A stretch of 64,000 bases of DNA from Gordonia asplenii (lineage in GTDB: Bacteria; Actinomycetota; Actinomycetes; Mycobacteriales; Mycobacteriaceae), in NCBI RefSeq assembly GCF_012933505.1, contig NZ_JABBNB010000001.1, positions 1-64,000 of the forward strand, in the 5' to 3' direction. Position 1 is the first letter of the stretch. Each line of letters opens with the position of its first letter. Below the pieces are notes generated by a model that saw only the letters and a program-made list of their open reading frames with translations, searched no databases and was not told the origin of the DNA. The translations under genes were made by a program, and so were the position numbers. This document shows, piece by piece, positions 49,581 through 58,735 of the stretch.

Positions 49581-49829
49581 ATGGACGACCTCATTGTTCC
49601 CATCGGATTACCGATCACCATCGCGGTGCTCGTGTCCGTCGCGCTGTGCGTGATCTCAATGGCTTTCTCCCGTGGGGTGAAGTACCCGGCGGTGCAGCAG
49701 TACACCCTCGGCGAGACGTGGACGCACAGCCCGTTGCTGTTCAGCGCGACCGCGATTGCGCCGATGGCGTTGGCGTCGCACGCCGAGGCGACCGATGTGG
49801 ATGGAGGTTCGGCAAGTGGCAAGTGGTGA
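49581..49829 (+). CDS. ctaJ: Cytochrome c oxidase accessory subunit CtaJ-like
   Basis: An 82-residue single-pass membrane protein. One helix at about 9-29 (ITIAVLVSVALCVISMAF) is followed by YTLGETWTHSPLLFSAT and a Gly/Ser-rich tail ending GGSASGKW. The WTH(A/S)P(I/L)L segment and GxASGKW ending agree with my memory of CtaJ, a small subunit found in the mycobacterial bc1-aa3 supercomplex, and its position next to a DUF5130 gene matches. The stop lies inside the next gene (14-base overlap). Confidence 0.75.
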   Translation: MDDLIVPIGLPITIAVLVSVALCVISMAFSRGVKYPAVQQYTLGETWTHSPLLFSATAIAPMALASHAEATDVDGGSASGKW

Positions 49830-50292
49830 CCATCACGACGTCGTAGCGGTCGACCCGGCGTCGCTGCCGTTGGGAGCCGTCGTGACCAACAGCGGCCGCA
49901 TCTCAGCCGCGCGTACCCCGGGCCAGTCCCCGACGACCCCGCCGTTCAGCAAGGACGAGCTCATCGGCCTCGACGACGCGCTCAAGGACGCGAGCGAGAA
50001 GGCCGAGGTGCGCTTCTCGGTATACATCGGCGACCTCGGCGCCGACCCGGTAGCCGGTGCGCGCGCCCAGCTCGCCAACGCCCCCGAGCCCGCCCACGGA
50101 GCACTCATCGCCGTGTCGCCCAACTCCAAGGACATCGCGATCGTGTCCGGCAGCAACGTCGCCGGCCGCGTCAACGACCGCGTCGCCCAGCTCGGGGTGA
50201 CCGCGGCGGTACCCTCGTTCCGCAACGGTGACCTGATCGACGGCATCATCGCCGCGCTGCGGGTGATGGCCACTGCGGCCGTCGCGCCGTAA
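49816..50292 (+). CDS. DUF5130 protein (Rv2468c-like, TPM-like fold)
   Basis: A 158-residue protein: FSKDELIGLDDALKDASEKAEVRFSVYIGDLGADP and IAVSPNSKDIAIVSGSNVAGRVNDRVAQLGVTAAVPSFRNGDLIDGI. This is the DUF5130 family, which in M. smegmatis is reported to associate with the respiratory supercomplex. GTG 49816 is chosen because GGAGG lies 8 bases upstream. It overlaps ctaJ by 14 bases, so translation is coupled, supporting a joint respiratory role. Confidence 0.82.
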   Translation: MASGDHHDVVAVDPASLPLGAVVTNSGRISAARTPGQSPTTPPFSKDELIGLDDALKDASEKAEVRFSVYIGDLGADPVAGARAQLANAPEPAHGALIAVSPNSKDIAIVSGSNVAGRVNDRVAQLGVTAAVPSFRNGDLIDGIIAALRVMATAAVAP

Positions 50293-50310
50293 CTCCGCGT
50301 ACCCGAACAG

Positions 50311-50346
50311 CTCAGCCCCGACCATCGGTCGGGGCTGAGCCGTTTT
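50311..50346 (+). terminator. Rho-independent terminator
   Basis: GC-rich 12-base arms CTCAGCCCCGAC / GTCGGGGCTGAG around 6 bases, then CCGTTTT. It lies between the convergent DUF5130 and dctA genes and could work both ways. Confidence 0.88.
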
Positions 50347-50356
50347 CATCCGGTTC

Positions 50357-51724
50357 TCAGTGAGCTGCGACGACCGGTGGCGCCTCGTCGGCGGTCTCCT
50401 CGTCGACCATGTCGGTCTCGTCGAACGGCAGCCGGCCCGACAGCACCTCCTCGACACGGGCCTTGTCGACGGTGTGCGTCCACGATCCGACGAGCAGCGT
50501 GGCGACGGCGTTGCCGGAGAAGTTGGTCAGGGCGCGTGCCTCGGACATGAACCGGTCGATGCCGACGATCAGTCCGACGCCGTCGAGCATTTCCGGTCGA
50601 TGCGCCTGCAGCCCGCCGGCGAGGGTCGCGAGGCCGGCGCCGCTGACGCCCGCGGCGCCCTTGGACGCGATGATCATGAACGCCAGCAGGCCGATCTGTT
50701 CGCCGATCGACAGCGGATCACCCATCGCATCGGCGATGAAGATCGAGGCCATGGTCAGGTAGATGGCGGTGCCGTCGAGGTTGAACGAATATCCGGTCGG
50801 CACCACGACGCCGACGGTGGTCTTCTCCACGCCGAGGTGTTCCATCTTGGCGATGAGCCGCGGCAGCGCCGACTCCGACGACGACGTCGCGACGATCAAC
50901 AGGTACTCCCGCGCCAGGTAGCGGGCCAGTTTGAAGATCGACACCCCGGTCGAGGTCTTCAAGATCACGCCGAGCACGCCGAACACGAAGATCAGGCAGG
51001 TGATGTAGAACGCCATCATCAGCACCAGAAGCTGTTGTACCGCAGCCCATCCCGTCTGTCCGACGACGCCGGCGATCGCGCCGAAGGCGCCGATCGGAGC
51101 CACCCAGAGCACCATCGTCAGGACCTTGAAGACCAGTTTCTGGAAGTACGACACGGCGGTGAGGATCGGTTCGCCGGTGCGGCCCATCGCCTGGATCGCG
51201 AAGCCGACGAGCAATGCGACGAACAGCGCCTGCAGCACGTTGCCCTCGGTGAGCGCGGACACCATCGTCTCGGGCACGATGTGCTGCACGAAATCCATGG
51301 TGCCGCCGGCCTCGTGAGCCTTCTCCGCGTATTCGGCGCCCTTACCCGCGGTGGCCGAGATGTTCAGTCCGTCACCGGGTTTGATGATGTTGCCGACGAC
51401 GAGTCCGATCGCCAGCGCGATGGTCGACATGACCAGGAAGTACACGAAGGCCAGGCCGCCGACTTTGCCGACGGTGGCGGCTTTGCGCACCGAGCCGATG
51501 CCGAGCACGATGGTGCAGAAGATGACCGGTGCGATCATCATCTTGATCAGGCTGACGAAGATGGTGCCCAGAACGCTCAGGTCTTTGCCGGCTTGTGGGA
51601 AGACCAACCCCACGATCACGCCGGCGACGACGGCGACGATCACGGCGATGTACAGGAAATGAGTGCGGTCGCGGCGCTTGGCAGGTGGTGTCTGCTCGCT
51701 GCCTGCCGTGTGTTGCGCGGTCAT
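50357..51724 (-). CDS. dctA: C4-dicarboxylate:cation symporter
   Basis: A 455-residue DAACS-family carrier (succinate, fumarate, malate). About eight membrane helices; substrate and cation motifs FVSLIKMMIAPVIFCTIVLGIG (about 49), SSSESALPRLIAKMEHLG (about 283), PTGYSFNLDGTAIYLTMASIFIADA (about 312) and SKGAAGVSGAGLATLA (about 360). ATG 51724 is chosen where the conserved core begins soon after. It is divergent from the CitA/DcuS-type sensor, the classical arrangement for dicarboxylate-induced control. Confidence 0.94.
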   Translation of the reverse strand: MTAQHTAGSEQTPPAKRRDRTHFLYIAVIVAVVAGVIVGLVFPQAGKDLSVLGTIFVSLIKMMIAPVIFCTIVLGIGSVRKAATVGKVGGLAFVYFLVMSTIALAIGLVVGNIIKPGDGLNISATAGKGAEYAEKAHEAGGTMDFVQHIVPETMVSALTEGNVLQALFVALLVGFAIQAMGRTGEPILTAVSYFQKLVFKVLTMVLWVAPIGAFGAIAGVVGQTGWAAVQQLLVLMMAFYITCLIFVFGVLGVILKTSTGVSIFKLARYLAREYLLIVATSSSESALPRLIAKMEHLGVEKTTVGVVVPTGYSFNLDGTAIYLTMASIFIADAMGDPLSIGEQIGLLAFMIIASKGAAGVSGAGLATLAGGLQAHRPEMLDGVGLIVGIDRFMSEARALTNFSGNAVATLLVGSWTHTVDKARVEEVLSGRLPFDETDMVDEETADEAPPVVAAH

Positions 51725-51833
51725 GGGGGATACCTCTCGCGTCGGTGAACTGTCTCTGACAGGTATGAATTGTGGGGGACCGACGTGATGCGGGTCACCA
51801 TTACGTTCATTAAGTTCGCAGCGGAGGTGAGTG

Positions 51834-53405
51834 ATGCGCAGGCTGGTGCCGACGAGTCTGGCCGGGCAGGCGATGGCGCTCGCGGTGCTGGTCGTCGCGG
51901 TGCTGGTGATCGCCGCGGGCGTTCTCGCCACGCTCGACGCCCGGGCCGACGGTCAACGGGCGGCGCGGGAGGAGGTGGGTGCGGTGGCGGCGAGCATCGC
52001 CGCGGCGCCGTCGACCGCGCAGGCACTGTCGACGAGCAACCCGACGTCGGTGCTGCAGCCGATGACCGAGCGGATCAGGGCGCAGACCCAGGTCGCATTC
52101 ATCACGATCATGAACCGCGATGGAATCCGCTTCACGCACACCAACCCGGCGCTGATCGGGCAACGCTATCTGGGGACCATCGACGCCCCGTTGCGCGGCG
52201 AGACGTTCACCGAGACCTATCGCGGCACGCTGGGCCCATCGATCAGGACAGTGGTGCCGATCCGCGACGCGCGCGGATCGATCGTCGGGCTGGTGTCGGT
52301 GGGGATCACCACCGACAGCCTGGCGCGCAGTTGGGAGTCGCAGATACCGCTGATCGCCGGTCTGGGCGCGGCGGCGCTGTGCTGCGCGCTCGGCGGATTG
52401 TGGCTGCTACGGCGGCGTATCAGCCGCGACACCGGAGGTCTTGCGCCACAAGAACTTCGACGCATGTACGAGCATCACGACGCCGTGCTGAGGTCGGTGC
52501 GCGAGGGGCTCGTCGTCGTCGAAGGTGGGCGTCCAGTGCTGTTCAACGACGAGGCGCGCCGACTGCTGGAGTCCGACGCCGACGACCCGCCGGACTTCCT
52601 GACCGGTGCCGATCCCATCGAGGACCGGCTCTACGTCGACGGTGCGCGAGTGCTCGTCGTCAATCGGATGCCGGTGGCGACGCGGCGCGATTCGGCGGTC
52701 GTCACCATCCGCGATCGAACCGAATTGTCGTCCACCATCGGCGAATTGGACTCGATGACGAGGTTCGCCGAAGCTCTGCGGTCGCAGGCGCACGAGTCGG
52801 CCAACCGTCTGCACACCATCATCACTCTCGTCGAGATGGGCCGGGCCGACGACGCGGTCGCGTTGGCGACCGATTCGCTCGATCTGTCGCAGCAGCTGAT
52901 CGACCAGCTGGCCGAGTCGGTCGCCGAGCCCGCGCTGGTGGCACTGCTGCTGGGCAAAGTCGCGCAGGCGGGTGAACGCGGCATCGAACTACGGCTGACC
53001 GAGGATTCGCAGTTGTCCGACACCGCAACACAATTGCTGAGCACACCGGAGCTGATCACCGTGATCGGCAACCTCGTCGACAACGCGCTCGACGCCGCCG
53101 ACCCGGAGGATCCGTGGGTGGAGCTGACGATCATCGGCGACGACGGGCGACTGGAAGTGGTGGTCGCCGACAGCGGCGCGGGCATGGACCCGGCGATGTT
53201 CGCTCGGGCGCAGCAACGGGGCTATTCCACCAAGTCGGGTGGTGACGAAGCGGGTCGCGGTATCGGGCTGGCGCTGGTGGCCCGCGTGGTGCGACGACAC
53301 GCCGGAGCGATCGTCGCAGAGAGCACCTACGGCTCGGTGGTGCGCGTGAGAATCGATGCGGCAGGACATGTTTCGACGACGTCGAGCGGAAGGTCGGAGA
53401 AATGA
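51834..53405 (+). CDS. Sensor histidine kinase, CitA/DcuS type
   Basis: A 523-residue membrane sensor. Two helices (about 13-33 and 175-197) frame a periplasmic PAS-like domain with the dicarboxylate-family segment RDGIRFTHTNPALIGQRYLGT and VVPIRDARGSIVGLVSVGI. A cytoplasmic PAS (about 215-300), a DHp-like helix with ALRSQAHESANRLHTI, where His is the phosphoacceptor candidate, and an ATPase domain (NLVDNALDAAD, DSGAGMD, GRGIGLALV) follow. GGAGG precedes ATG 51834. It overlaps the response regulator by 4 bases and lies opposite dctA. Confidence 0.93.
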   Translation: MRRLVPTSLAGQAMALAVLVVAVLVIAAGVLATLDARADGQRAAREEVGAVAASIAAAPSTAQALSTSNPTSVLQPMTERIRAQTQVAFITIMNRDGIRFTHTNPALIGQRYLGTIDAPLRGETFTETYRGTLGPSIRTVVPIRDARGSIVGLVSVGITTDSLARSWESQIPLIAGLGAAALCCALGGLWLLRRRISRDTGGLAPQELRRMYEHHDAVLRSVREGLVVVEGGRPVLFNDEARRLLESDADDPPDFLTGADPIEDRLYVDGARVLVVNRMPVATRRDSAVVTIRDRTELSSTIGELDSMTRFAEALRSQAHESANRLHTIITLVEMGRADDAVALATDSLDLSQQLIDQLAESVAEPALVALLLGKVAQAGERGIELRLTEDSQLSDTATQLLSTPELITVIGNLVDNALDAADPEDPWVELTIIGDDGRLEVVVADSGAGMDPAMFARAQQRGYSTKSGGDEAGRGIGLALVARVVRRHAGAIVAESTYGSVVRVRIDAAGHVSTTSSGRSEK

Positions 53406-54094
53406 TCCGGGTGCTGATCGTGGAGGACGACCCGCTGATCGCTGCGGCGCACCGGGCGTATCTCGGTCGCCTCGGCGGCTTCGACGTCGTCGCGGAGGCG
53501 AACACGGCTCAGCGGGGTCTGCGGGTCGCGTCTGAGGCGTCGGCCACGTCGGCGCCCGTCGACCTGGTGCTGTTGGATCTCGGTCTGCCCGATGCACGCG
53601 GAATCGACCTGGCGTCGGCGCTGTCGGGTATCGACCCGATTCCTGACATCATCGCGATCACGGCGCAGCGTGACCTGGCGTCGGTGCGTGACGCGATGTC
53701 GCGCGGTGTGTTGCTCTACCTGCTCAAACCGTTCACCTTCGCCGCCTTCAAAGACAAGCTGGAGCAGTATCAGCGCTACCGCGACGCGACGGGCGGCGGC
53801 GGTGACGCGGTGAGCCAGCGCGACGTCGACCGAGCGCTGGCGCAATTGCGTACCGCCGACGAGAAGCGGACGGCGAAGAAGGGCGCGTCGGCCGCCACCG
53901 AAGACGCCGTCGCCCGTGCGATCCGCGACAGCGACGACGGGCTGACAGCATCGGAAGTGGCTGCGGCACTGGGCAGCTCACGCGTCACCGCGTGGCGCTA
54001 CCTGGAGCGTCTGGCCGACGAGCAGACGGTCACGCGACTGACCGAATACGGCCACGCCGGCCGCCCCCAGGTGCGCTACCGGTGGGGGCGGTGA
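53402..54094 (+). CDS. Response regulator, CitB/DcuR type
   Basis: A 230-residue regulator. Receiver domain about 1-120: VLIVEDDPLIAAAHRAYL, phosphoacceptor Asp in LVLLDLGLPD, LLKPF with conserved Lys. After a linker a helix-turn-helix (about 165-230; GLTASEVAAALGSSRVTAWRYLERLADE) binds DNA. It forms an operon with the sensor and likely activates dctA, whose promoter faces it through the 109-base gap at 51725-51833. Confidence 0.93.
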   Translation: MIRVLIVEDDPLIAAAHRAYLGRLGGFDVVAEANTAQRGLRVASEASATSAPVDLVLLDLGLPDARGIDLASALSGIDPIPDIIAITAQRDLASVRDAMSRGVLLYLLKPFTFAAFKDKLEQYQRYRDATGGGGDAVSQRDVDRALAQLRTADEKRTAKKGASAATEDAVARAIRDSDDGLTASEVAAALGSSRVTAWRYLERLADEQTVTRLTEYGHAGRPQVRYRWGR

Positions 54095-54107
54095 GGCGGG
54101 GTCGTGC

Positions 54108-56684
54108 CTATCCCGCGTCGAACGTCCGCGCCCGCAACGACCGCGCCACGCCGTCGCGGCCCTCGAGTACCAATCGGTGCAGCGCCGGCGGAATGTCGGT
54201 CGCCAGGAAGGCGTCCGCCGCGGCGAGGCCTTCGTCGGAGATCTCCCAGTGCGGGTAGAGCCCGATGACGACGGTCTGCGCGACCTCCGACGATCGGCGG
54301 GTCCACACCTGCGGTGCCGCCTGGAAATACTTCGGCAGGTACTCGCCGAGCAACCCGCCCTGACCGGGTCGGGCGAACCCTTCGACGATCGACCGGGTCG
54401 TGACGTTGGCGATGGAATCGTCGTCGACGGCCAGCGCCCACGCCGCGGCCTTCGCCGCTGCCAGCGGCCGCGACGCGCGCGCCGCAGCCGCGTGGCGAGC
54501 ACCCGTGGCGGTGTTGTCGGCGGCGAGGGTGGCGTCGATGACCGGCGTCAGCTCGGGAGCCTCCGCCGACGAGTCGACGGCCCCCGCGGTCGCCAGTGCC
54601 CGCAACAACCGCCACTTGAGGTCGGTGTCGACGACCAATCCGGCCAGGCCGTGATCGGCCGGGTCGGCGCCGGAGAACAGCGCAGTGACGACCTCGGTCT
54701 CGGCATCGCCCAGCACACCGCCGAGCAGCGTGTTGACGAACGCGAGTTGATGGTCGGAACCGGCGTCGGCGCCGCGTGCCAGTTCGAGCAGCCGCGCCGA
54801 GAACGTCGGCCAGCCCTGCGACGACGCCCACGCGGGGTCGGCATAGCTTTCCAGGGCGGTGGCCGCCTGCATCAGAACTCGTTGCACCACACCGATTTCG
54901 GACTCCGCGGCGATACCGCGGCCGACCAGCTCGACGAAGTCGCGGGCCCGCATCTGGGCCTGCCGCGTCATCTCCCACGCGGCCGACCAGACGAGTGTGC
55001 GCGGCATCGGGTCGGCGATGTCGCCGATGCGCGTCGTAGCGACGGCGAGCGACTCGGCGTCGAGACGCACCGATGCATAGGTGAGGTCGTCGTCGTTGAG
55101 GAGGATCAACTGGCCGCGGTTGACGCCGACGAGGTCGGCGACGTCGGTGCGCTCGCCCTCGACGTCGAGCTCGACGCTGTGCACACGGGTCAACGCACCG
55201 TCTGCGTCGTCGTAGATGCCGATCCGCATCCGGTGCACGCGGGTCTCGCCCGCGCCGGGGGCCGCGCCCTCCTGCACGACGGTGAAGCGCGTGAAATCGC
55301 CGTTCGCGTCGAGCGTGAAGTCGGGGCGGATGACGTTGATGCCGGTGGTCTTGAGCCACTGCGCACCCCAGTCCGACAGGTCGCGCCCCGATGACTTCTC
55401 CAGTGCCGCAAGAAGATCCGCGAACGTCGCATTGCCGAACTTGTGCGTCACGAAGTAGTCGCGCAGGCCGGCCAGGAAGGGCTCCAGCCCGACGTAGGCA
55501 ACGAGTTGCTTGAGCACCGAGGCACCCTTGGCGTAGGTGATGCCGTCGAAGTTGACTTCGACGGCGGCGATGTCGGGAATGTCGGCGGCGACCGGGTGCG
55601 TCGAGGGCAGCTGGTCCTGACGGTACGCCCACGACTTCTCGACGTTGGCGAAGGTGGTCCACGCGTTCTTGTACTCGGTGGCCTCGGCCTGTGAGAGCAC
55701 CGAGGCGAAGGTGGCGAAGGATTCGTTGAGCCACAGGTCATCCCACCACTTCATGGTGACCAGGTCGCCGAACCACATGTGCGCCATCTCGTGCAGAACC
55801 GTCTCGGCGCGCCGCTCGTAGAGGTAGTTGGTCACGCGTGAGCGGAAGACGTAGTCCTCCAGGAAGGTCACCGCGCCCGCGTTCTCCATCGCGCCCGCGT
55901 TGAACTCGGGGACGAACAGCTGGTCGTACTTGCCGAACGCGTAGGGGATGCCGAAATTCTTGTGGTAGAACGCGAATCCCTGCTTGGTCTCGGTGAACAA
56001 CCGGTCGGCGTCCATGTGCTCGGCCAGTGAGGAACGGCAGAAGATACCGAGGTCGATGGTGCCGTGCTCGTCGGTGTAGGCGTCGGTCCACTTGGTGTAC
56101 GGACCGGCGATCAGCGCGATGAGGTAGGTGCTGAGCACTTCGGTGGTGGCGAAGACGTGCTGCGCGGTGCCGTCGCCGTTGTCGGTGGTCGACGCGGTGG
56201 CGCCGTTGGAGATGACCTGCCAGTCGGCGGGGGCTTTGACGGTGACGTCGAAGATCGCCTTCAGGTCGGGCTGGTCGAAGCAGGCGAACATCCGCTTGGC
56301 GTCCGCGGTCTCGAATTGCGAGTACAGGTAGACGGCGTCGTCGGTGGGGTCGACGAACCGGTGCAGGCCCTCGCCGGTGTTCGAGTAGGCGCAATCGGCA
56401 ACGACGACAAGGACATTCGACTCGGCGAGACCGGGCAGCGCCAGTCCCTTCTCCTCGTCGAAGCCGCTGACGTCCAGTGCGGTGCCGTTCAGCGTCGCCG
56501 ACCGCAGTGCGGGTGCGACGAGGTCGATGAAAGTATCGGTGCCGGTCGCGGAGAATTCGACGGTGGTCGTGGACCGAAACGTCTCGGGACCGGTGGTGAG
56601 GTCCAGATCGATCTGGTATCGGGCGACGTTCACGCTCGCGGCGCGTTCGGCGGCTTGGACTCGAGTCAGGTTGGGTGCGCTCAC
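54108..56684 (-). CDS. pepN: Aminopeptidase N
   Basis: An 858-residue M1 zinc aminopeptidase. The exopeptidase motif GAMENAGAVTF lies near 265, the zinc motif HEMAHMWFGDLVTMKWWDDLWLNESFA (H-E-x2-H-x18-E) near 302-326. The N-terminal beta-domain and C-terminal helical ERAP1-like domain complete the fold. GTG 56684 gives the length of the M. tuberculosis enzyme (Rv2467). The start is 54 bases from the divergent VIT-family gene. Confidence 0.96.
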   Translation of the reverse strand: MSAPNLTRVQAAERAASVNVARYQIDLDLTTGPETFRSTTTVEFSATGTDTFIDLVAPALRSATLNGTALDVSGFDEEKGLALPGLAESNVLVVVADCAYSNTGEGLHRFVDPTDDAVYLYSQFETADAKRMFACFDQPDLKAIFDVTVKAPADWQVISNGATASTTDNGDGTAQHVFATTEVLSTYLIALIAGPYTKWTDAYTDEHGTIDLGIFCRSSLAEHMDADRLFTETKQGFAFYHKNFGIPYAFGKYDQLFVPEFNAGAMENAGAVTFLEDYVFRSRVTNYLYERRAETVLHEMAHMWFGDLVTMKWWDDLWLNESFATFASVLSQAEATEYKNAWTTFANVEKSWAYRQDQLPSTHPVAADIPDIAAVEVNFDGITYAKGASVLKQLVAYVGLEPFLAGLRDYFVTHKFGNATFADLLAALEKSSGRDLSDWGAQWLKTTGINVIRPDFTLDANGDFTRFTVVQEGAAPGAGETRVHRMRIGIYDDADGALTRVHSVELDVEGERTDVADLVGVNRGQLILLNDDDLTYASVRLDAESLAVATTRIGDIADPMPRTLVWSAAWEMTRQAQMRARDFVELVGRGIAAESEIGVVQRVLMQAATALESYADPAWASSQGWPTFSARLLELARGADAGSDHQLAFVNTLLGGVLGDAETEVVTALFSGADPADHGLAGLVVDTDLKWRLLRALATAGAVDSSAEAPELTPVIDATLAADNTATGARHAAAARASRPLAAAKAAAWALAVDDDSIANVTTRSIVEGFARPGQGGLLGEYLPKYFQAAPQVWTRRSSEVAQTVVIGLYPHWEISDEGLAAADAFLATDIPPALHRLVLEGRDGVARSLRARTFDAG

Positions 56685-56738
56685 CACCGCCACTGTAGTC
56701 GGAGCGTTTGCCGTCCGGCTGCCGACTATTGTCAGTGG

Positions 56739-57428
56739 ATGCTCAGTGTTTTGACCGGTTGGTGGGCCCGGGTCGATCCGGCGGACGTGCGCGCACGACT
56801 CACCGACGTCAATGACGGCATCATCGCCGTCGGCGGCATGGGGTTGGGGCTGGCCGGTGCGGAAGTCGCCCGACACACCGCGATCGCGGTGATCGTTCTC
56901 AGCACCGTCGTCGGTGCGATGGCGGTCTTCGGCATGCAGTTGGGCGAGGCTTTCGCCGAGCGTGAAGCCGTCGAAGAGATCGCGGCCCGTGAGCGGCGCC
57001 TCCTCGAACTGAGCCCCGACGACGAACTCGCCGAGTTGGCGGGCGTCTTCGAGGCGAAAGGCGTCTCGACGGCGACGGCCCGAGCGGTCGCCGAGGAACT
57101 GTCGGCCTCCGACGCACTGTCGGCTCAGCTCGAAATGGAGTACGGCATAAGGGAATTCATCAGCGCGCGACATGCCTGGCTGGAAGGGGCGCTGGCCGGG
57201 CTGGCATTCCTGGGCGGGGCGTCGATGCCCTTGCTGATCACCCTGCTGGTGCCGTGGAACGCCCGGGAGGGCAGTGTGGTGGCGATCGCGGCGCTGTCGT
57301 TGGTCGCCACGTCGGTGGTGCTGTCGCGGCGGGGACTGTCGCATATGTGGCTCACCGTGGGGCGGTCGGTGGTCGTCGGGCTGTCGTCGCTCGGGCTGGC
57401 CTTTCTGCTGGGGGATTGGCTGATTTAG
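56739..57428 (+). CDS. VIT-family (CCC1-like) membrane protein
   Basis: A 229-residue vacuolar iron transporter-like protein with about five membrane helices: about 25-45 (IIAVGGMGLGLAGAEVA), 48-68, 155-175, 180-200 and 207-228. The hydrophilic middle (about 70-145; LGEAFAEREAVEEIAARERRLLELSPDDELAELAGVFEAKG) resembles the cytosolic metal-binding helices. Members export Fe2+ or Mn2+ out of the cytosol. No regulator (DtxR) is adjacent. It is divergent from pepN. Confidence 0.85.
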   Translation: MLSVLTGWWARVDPADVRARLTDVNDGIIAVGGMGLGLAGAEVARHTAIAVIVLSTVVGAMAVFGMQLGEAFAEREAVEEIAARERRLLELSPDDELAELAGVFEAKGVSTATARAVAEELSASDALSAQLEMEYGIREFISARHAWLEGALAGLAFLGGASMPLLITLLVPWNAREGSVVAIAALSLVATSVVLSRRGLSHMWLTVGRSVVVGLSSLGLAFLLGDWLI

Positions 57429-57518
57429 ACCCGATCGAGGAGCGGCGTCGACACACTCTCGGCGGATCGGCGCTAGGGTCGGACATAGGACGGCGTGTCG
57501 AGTGTCGAGGAGGTTGTC

Positions 57519-58670
57519 GTGTACGCCGAGTGGCCCGAAATGGTGGCCGACGCCATCGAGATCCGACATGACCTGCATCGACGCCCGGAAATCGCCTGGG
57601 CGGAGTTCGACACCGTCCGTACCGTCCGCCAATTGTTGACCGACTGGCGGATATCGCAGCGTCCGTGCGCGGGCACCGGGTTGATCGCGCAGTTCGCCCC
57701 CGACGCCGACGGACGTCATATCGCGCTGCGTGCCGATCTCGACGCGATGCCCATCGTCGAAGACACCGACCTCGGGTATGCGTCACAGCGCCCCGGCTTG
57801 ATGCATGCCTGCGGTCACGACGGACACACCGCCACACTGCTGGTGGTGGCGAGATGGATGGCGGCACACGAAGCCGAACTGCCTGGGCCGGTGACGCTGC
57901 TGTTTCAACCCGCCGAAGAGGGCGGGCACGGGGCTCGCGAGATGATCGACGACGGCGCACTGGCCGGGGTCGACGTCGTGTTCGGCTGGCATAACTGGCC
58001 GGGTCTGCCGGTGGGTCGGGCGATCTGTCCGGACGGACCGGTCATGGCGGCCAACGGAACGTTCGAAGTTCGGCTGACCGGACGTGGCGGTCATGCCTCG
58101 CAGCCCGAAGCGACTCGCGATCCGGTGCTGGCCGCGGCGGCCGCCGTCGTCGCACTCCAGCAAGTGGTCGCCCGACGACTCGCCCCGCACACCGCGGCCG
58201 TCGTAGCGGTCACCTGGATTGCCGCGGACTCCGCGCCGACCGTCACGCCCGACGTCGCGGCGCTCGGCGGTAGCGTTCGGGTGGGGAGTACCGCCGATCG
58301 CGACCGGGTGTTCGAGCTGATCGCCGACGTCGCGCACGGAATCGCCGCGGCGCACGGCGTCGAAGCGACGGTGGAGGTGACCGCGCGGTACGGCACGACG
58401 GTGAATCACCCGTCTGCCGCCGCCGACTATCGTCGGACGCTCGCCGGTCGTCTGGGTGAGGACTGGGCCCGCCACGACGGTTTCGCGCCGGTCATGGCTT
58501 CGGAAGACTTCAGCTACTACCTTCAGCAGATTCCGGGTGCATTCGCGCTGATCGGAGCGGGCACCGACGCAGCGCCCCTGCACAACGCGCAGTACGACTT
58601 CAACGACGATCTGATCGACCCGGTCGCGCGCCTGATGGTCGACTTGGCCGGCGCCCCGGCGCCGGACTGA
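57519..58670 (+). CDS. doeB: M20 amidohydrolase, N-acetyl-diaminobutyrate deacetylase (DoeB-like)
   Basis: A 383-residue M20D metallopeptidase. Metal ligands in LMHACGHDGHTAT (about 95), PAEEGGHGAREMI (about 129-135), HNW (about 153) and a C-terminal His in PLHNAQYDFND. In ectoine catabolism DoeB removes the acetyl group from N-acetyl-L-2,4-diaminobutyrate; the assignment rests on the adjacent DoeD/A/C genes. GTG 57519 is chosen since GAGGAGG lies 5 bases upstream; GTG 57495 is possible. Confidence 0.82.
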   Translation: MYAEWPEMVADAIEIRHDLHRRPEIAWAEFDTVRTVRQLLTDWRISQRPCAGTGLIAQFAPDADGRHIALRADLDAMPIVEDTDLGYASQRPGLMHACGHDGHTATLLVVARWMAAHEAELPGPVTLLFQPAEEGGHGAREMIDDGALAGVDVVFGWHNWPGLPVGRAICPDGPVMAANGTFEVRLTGRGGHASQPEATRDPVLAAAAAVVALQQVVARRLAPHTAAVVAVTWIAADSAPTVTPDVAALGGSVRVGSTADRDRVFELIADVAHGIAAAHGVEATVEVTARYGTTVNHPSAAADYRRTLAGRLGEDWARHDGFAPVMASEDFSYYLQQIPGAFALIGAGTDAAPLHNAQYDFNDDLIDPVARLMVDLAGAPAPD

Positions 58671-58735
58671 TCGGAACTCATCCGAACCTGACGGCCGACA
58701 ACATAAACCATCAATTTAGTTAGGAGAAGTATTAA

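Noticed and set aside
50360-51748. 462-codon open frame opposite dctA
   Set aside because: Shadow of the carrier gene, rich in His/Arg/Asp with no domain.
56064-56738. N-terminal extension of the VIT-family gene
   Set aside because: It lies antisense to pepN; the membrane protein starts naturally at ATG 56739.
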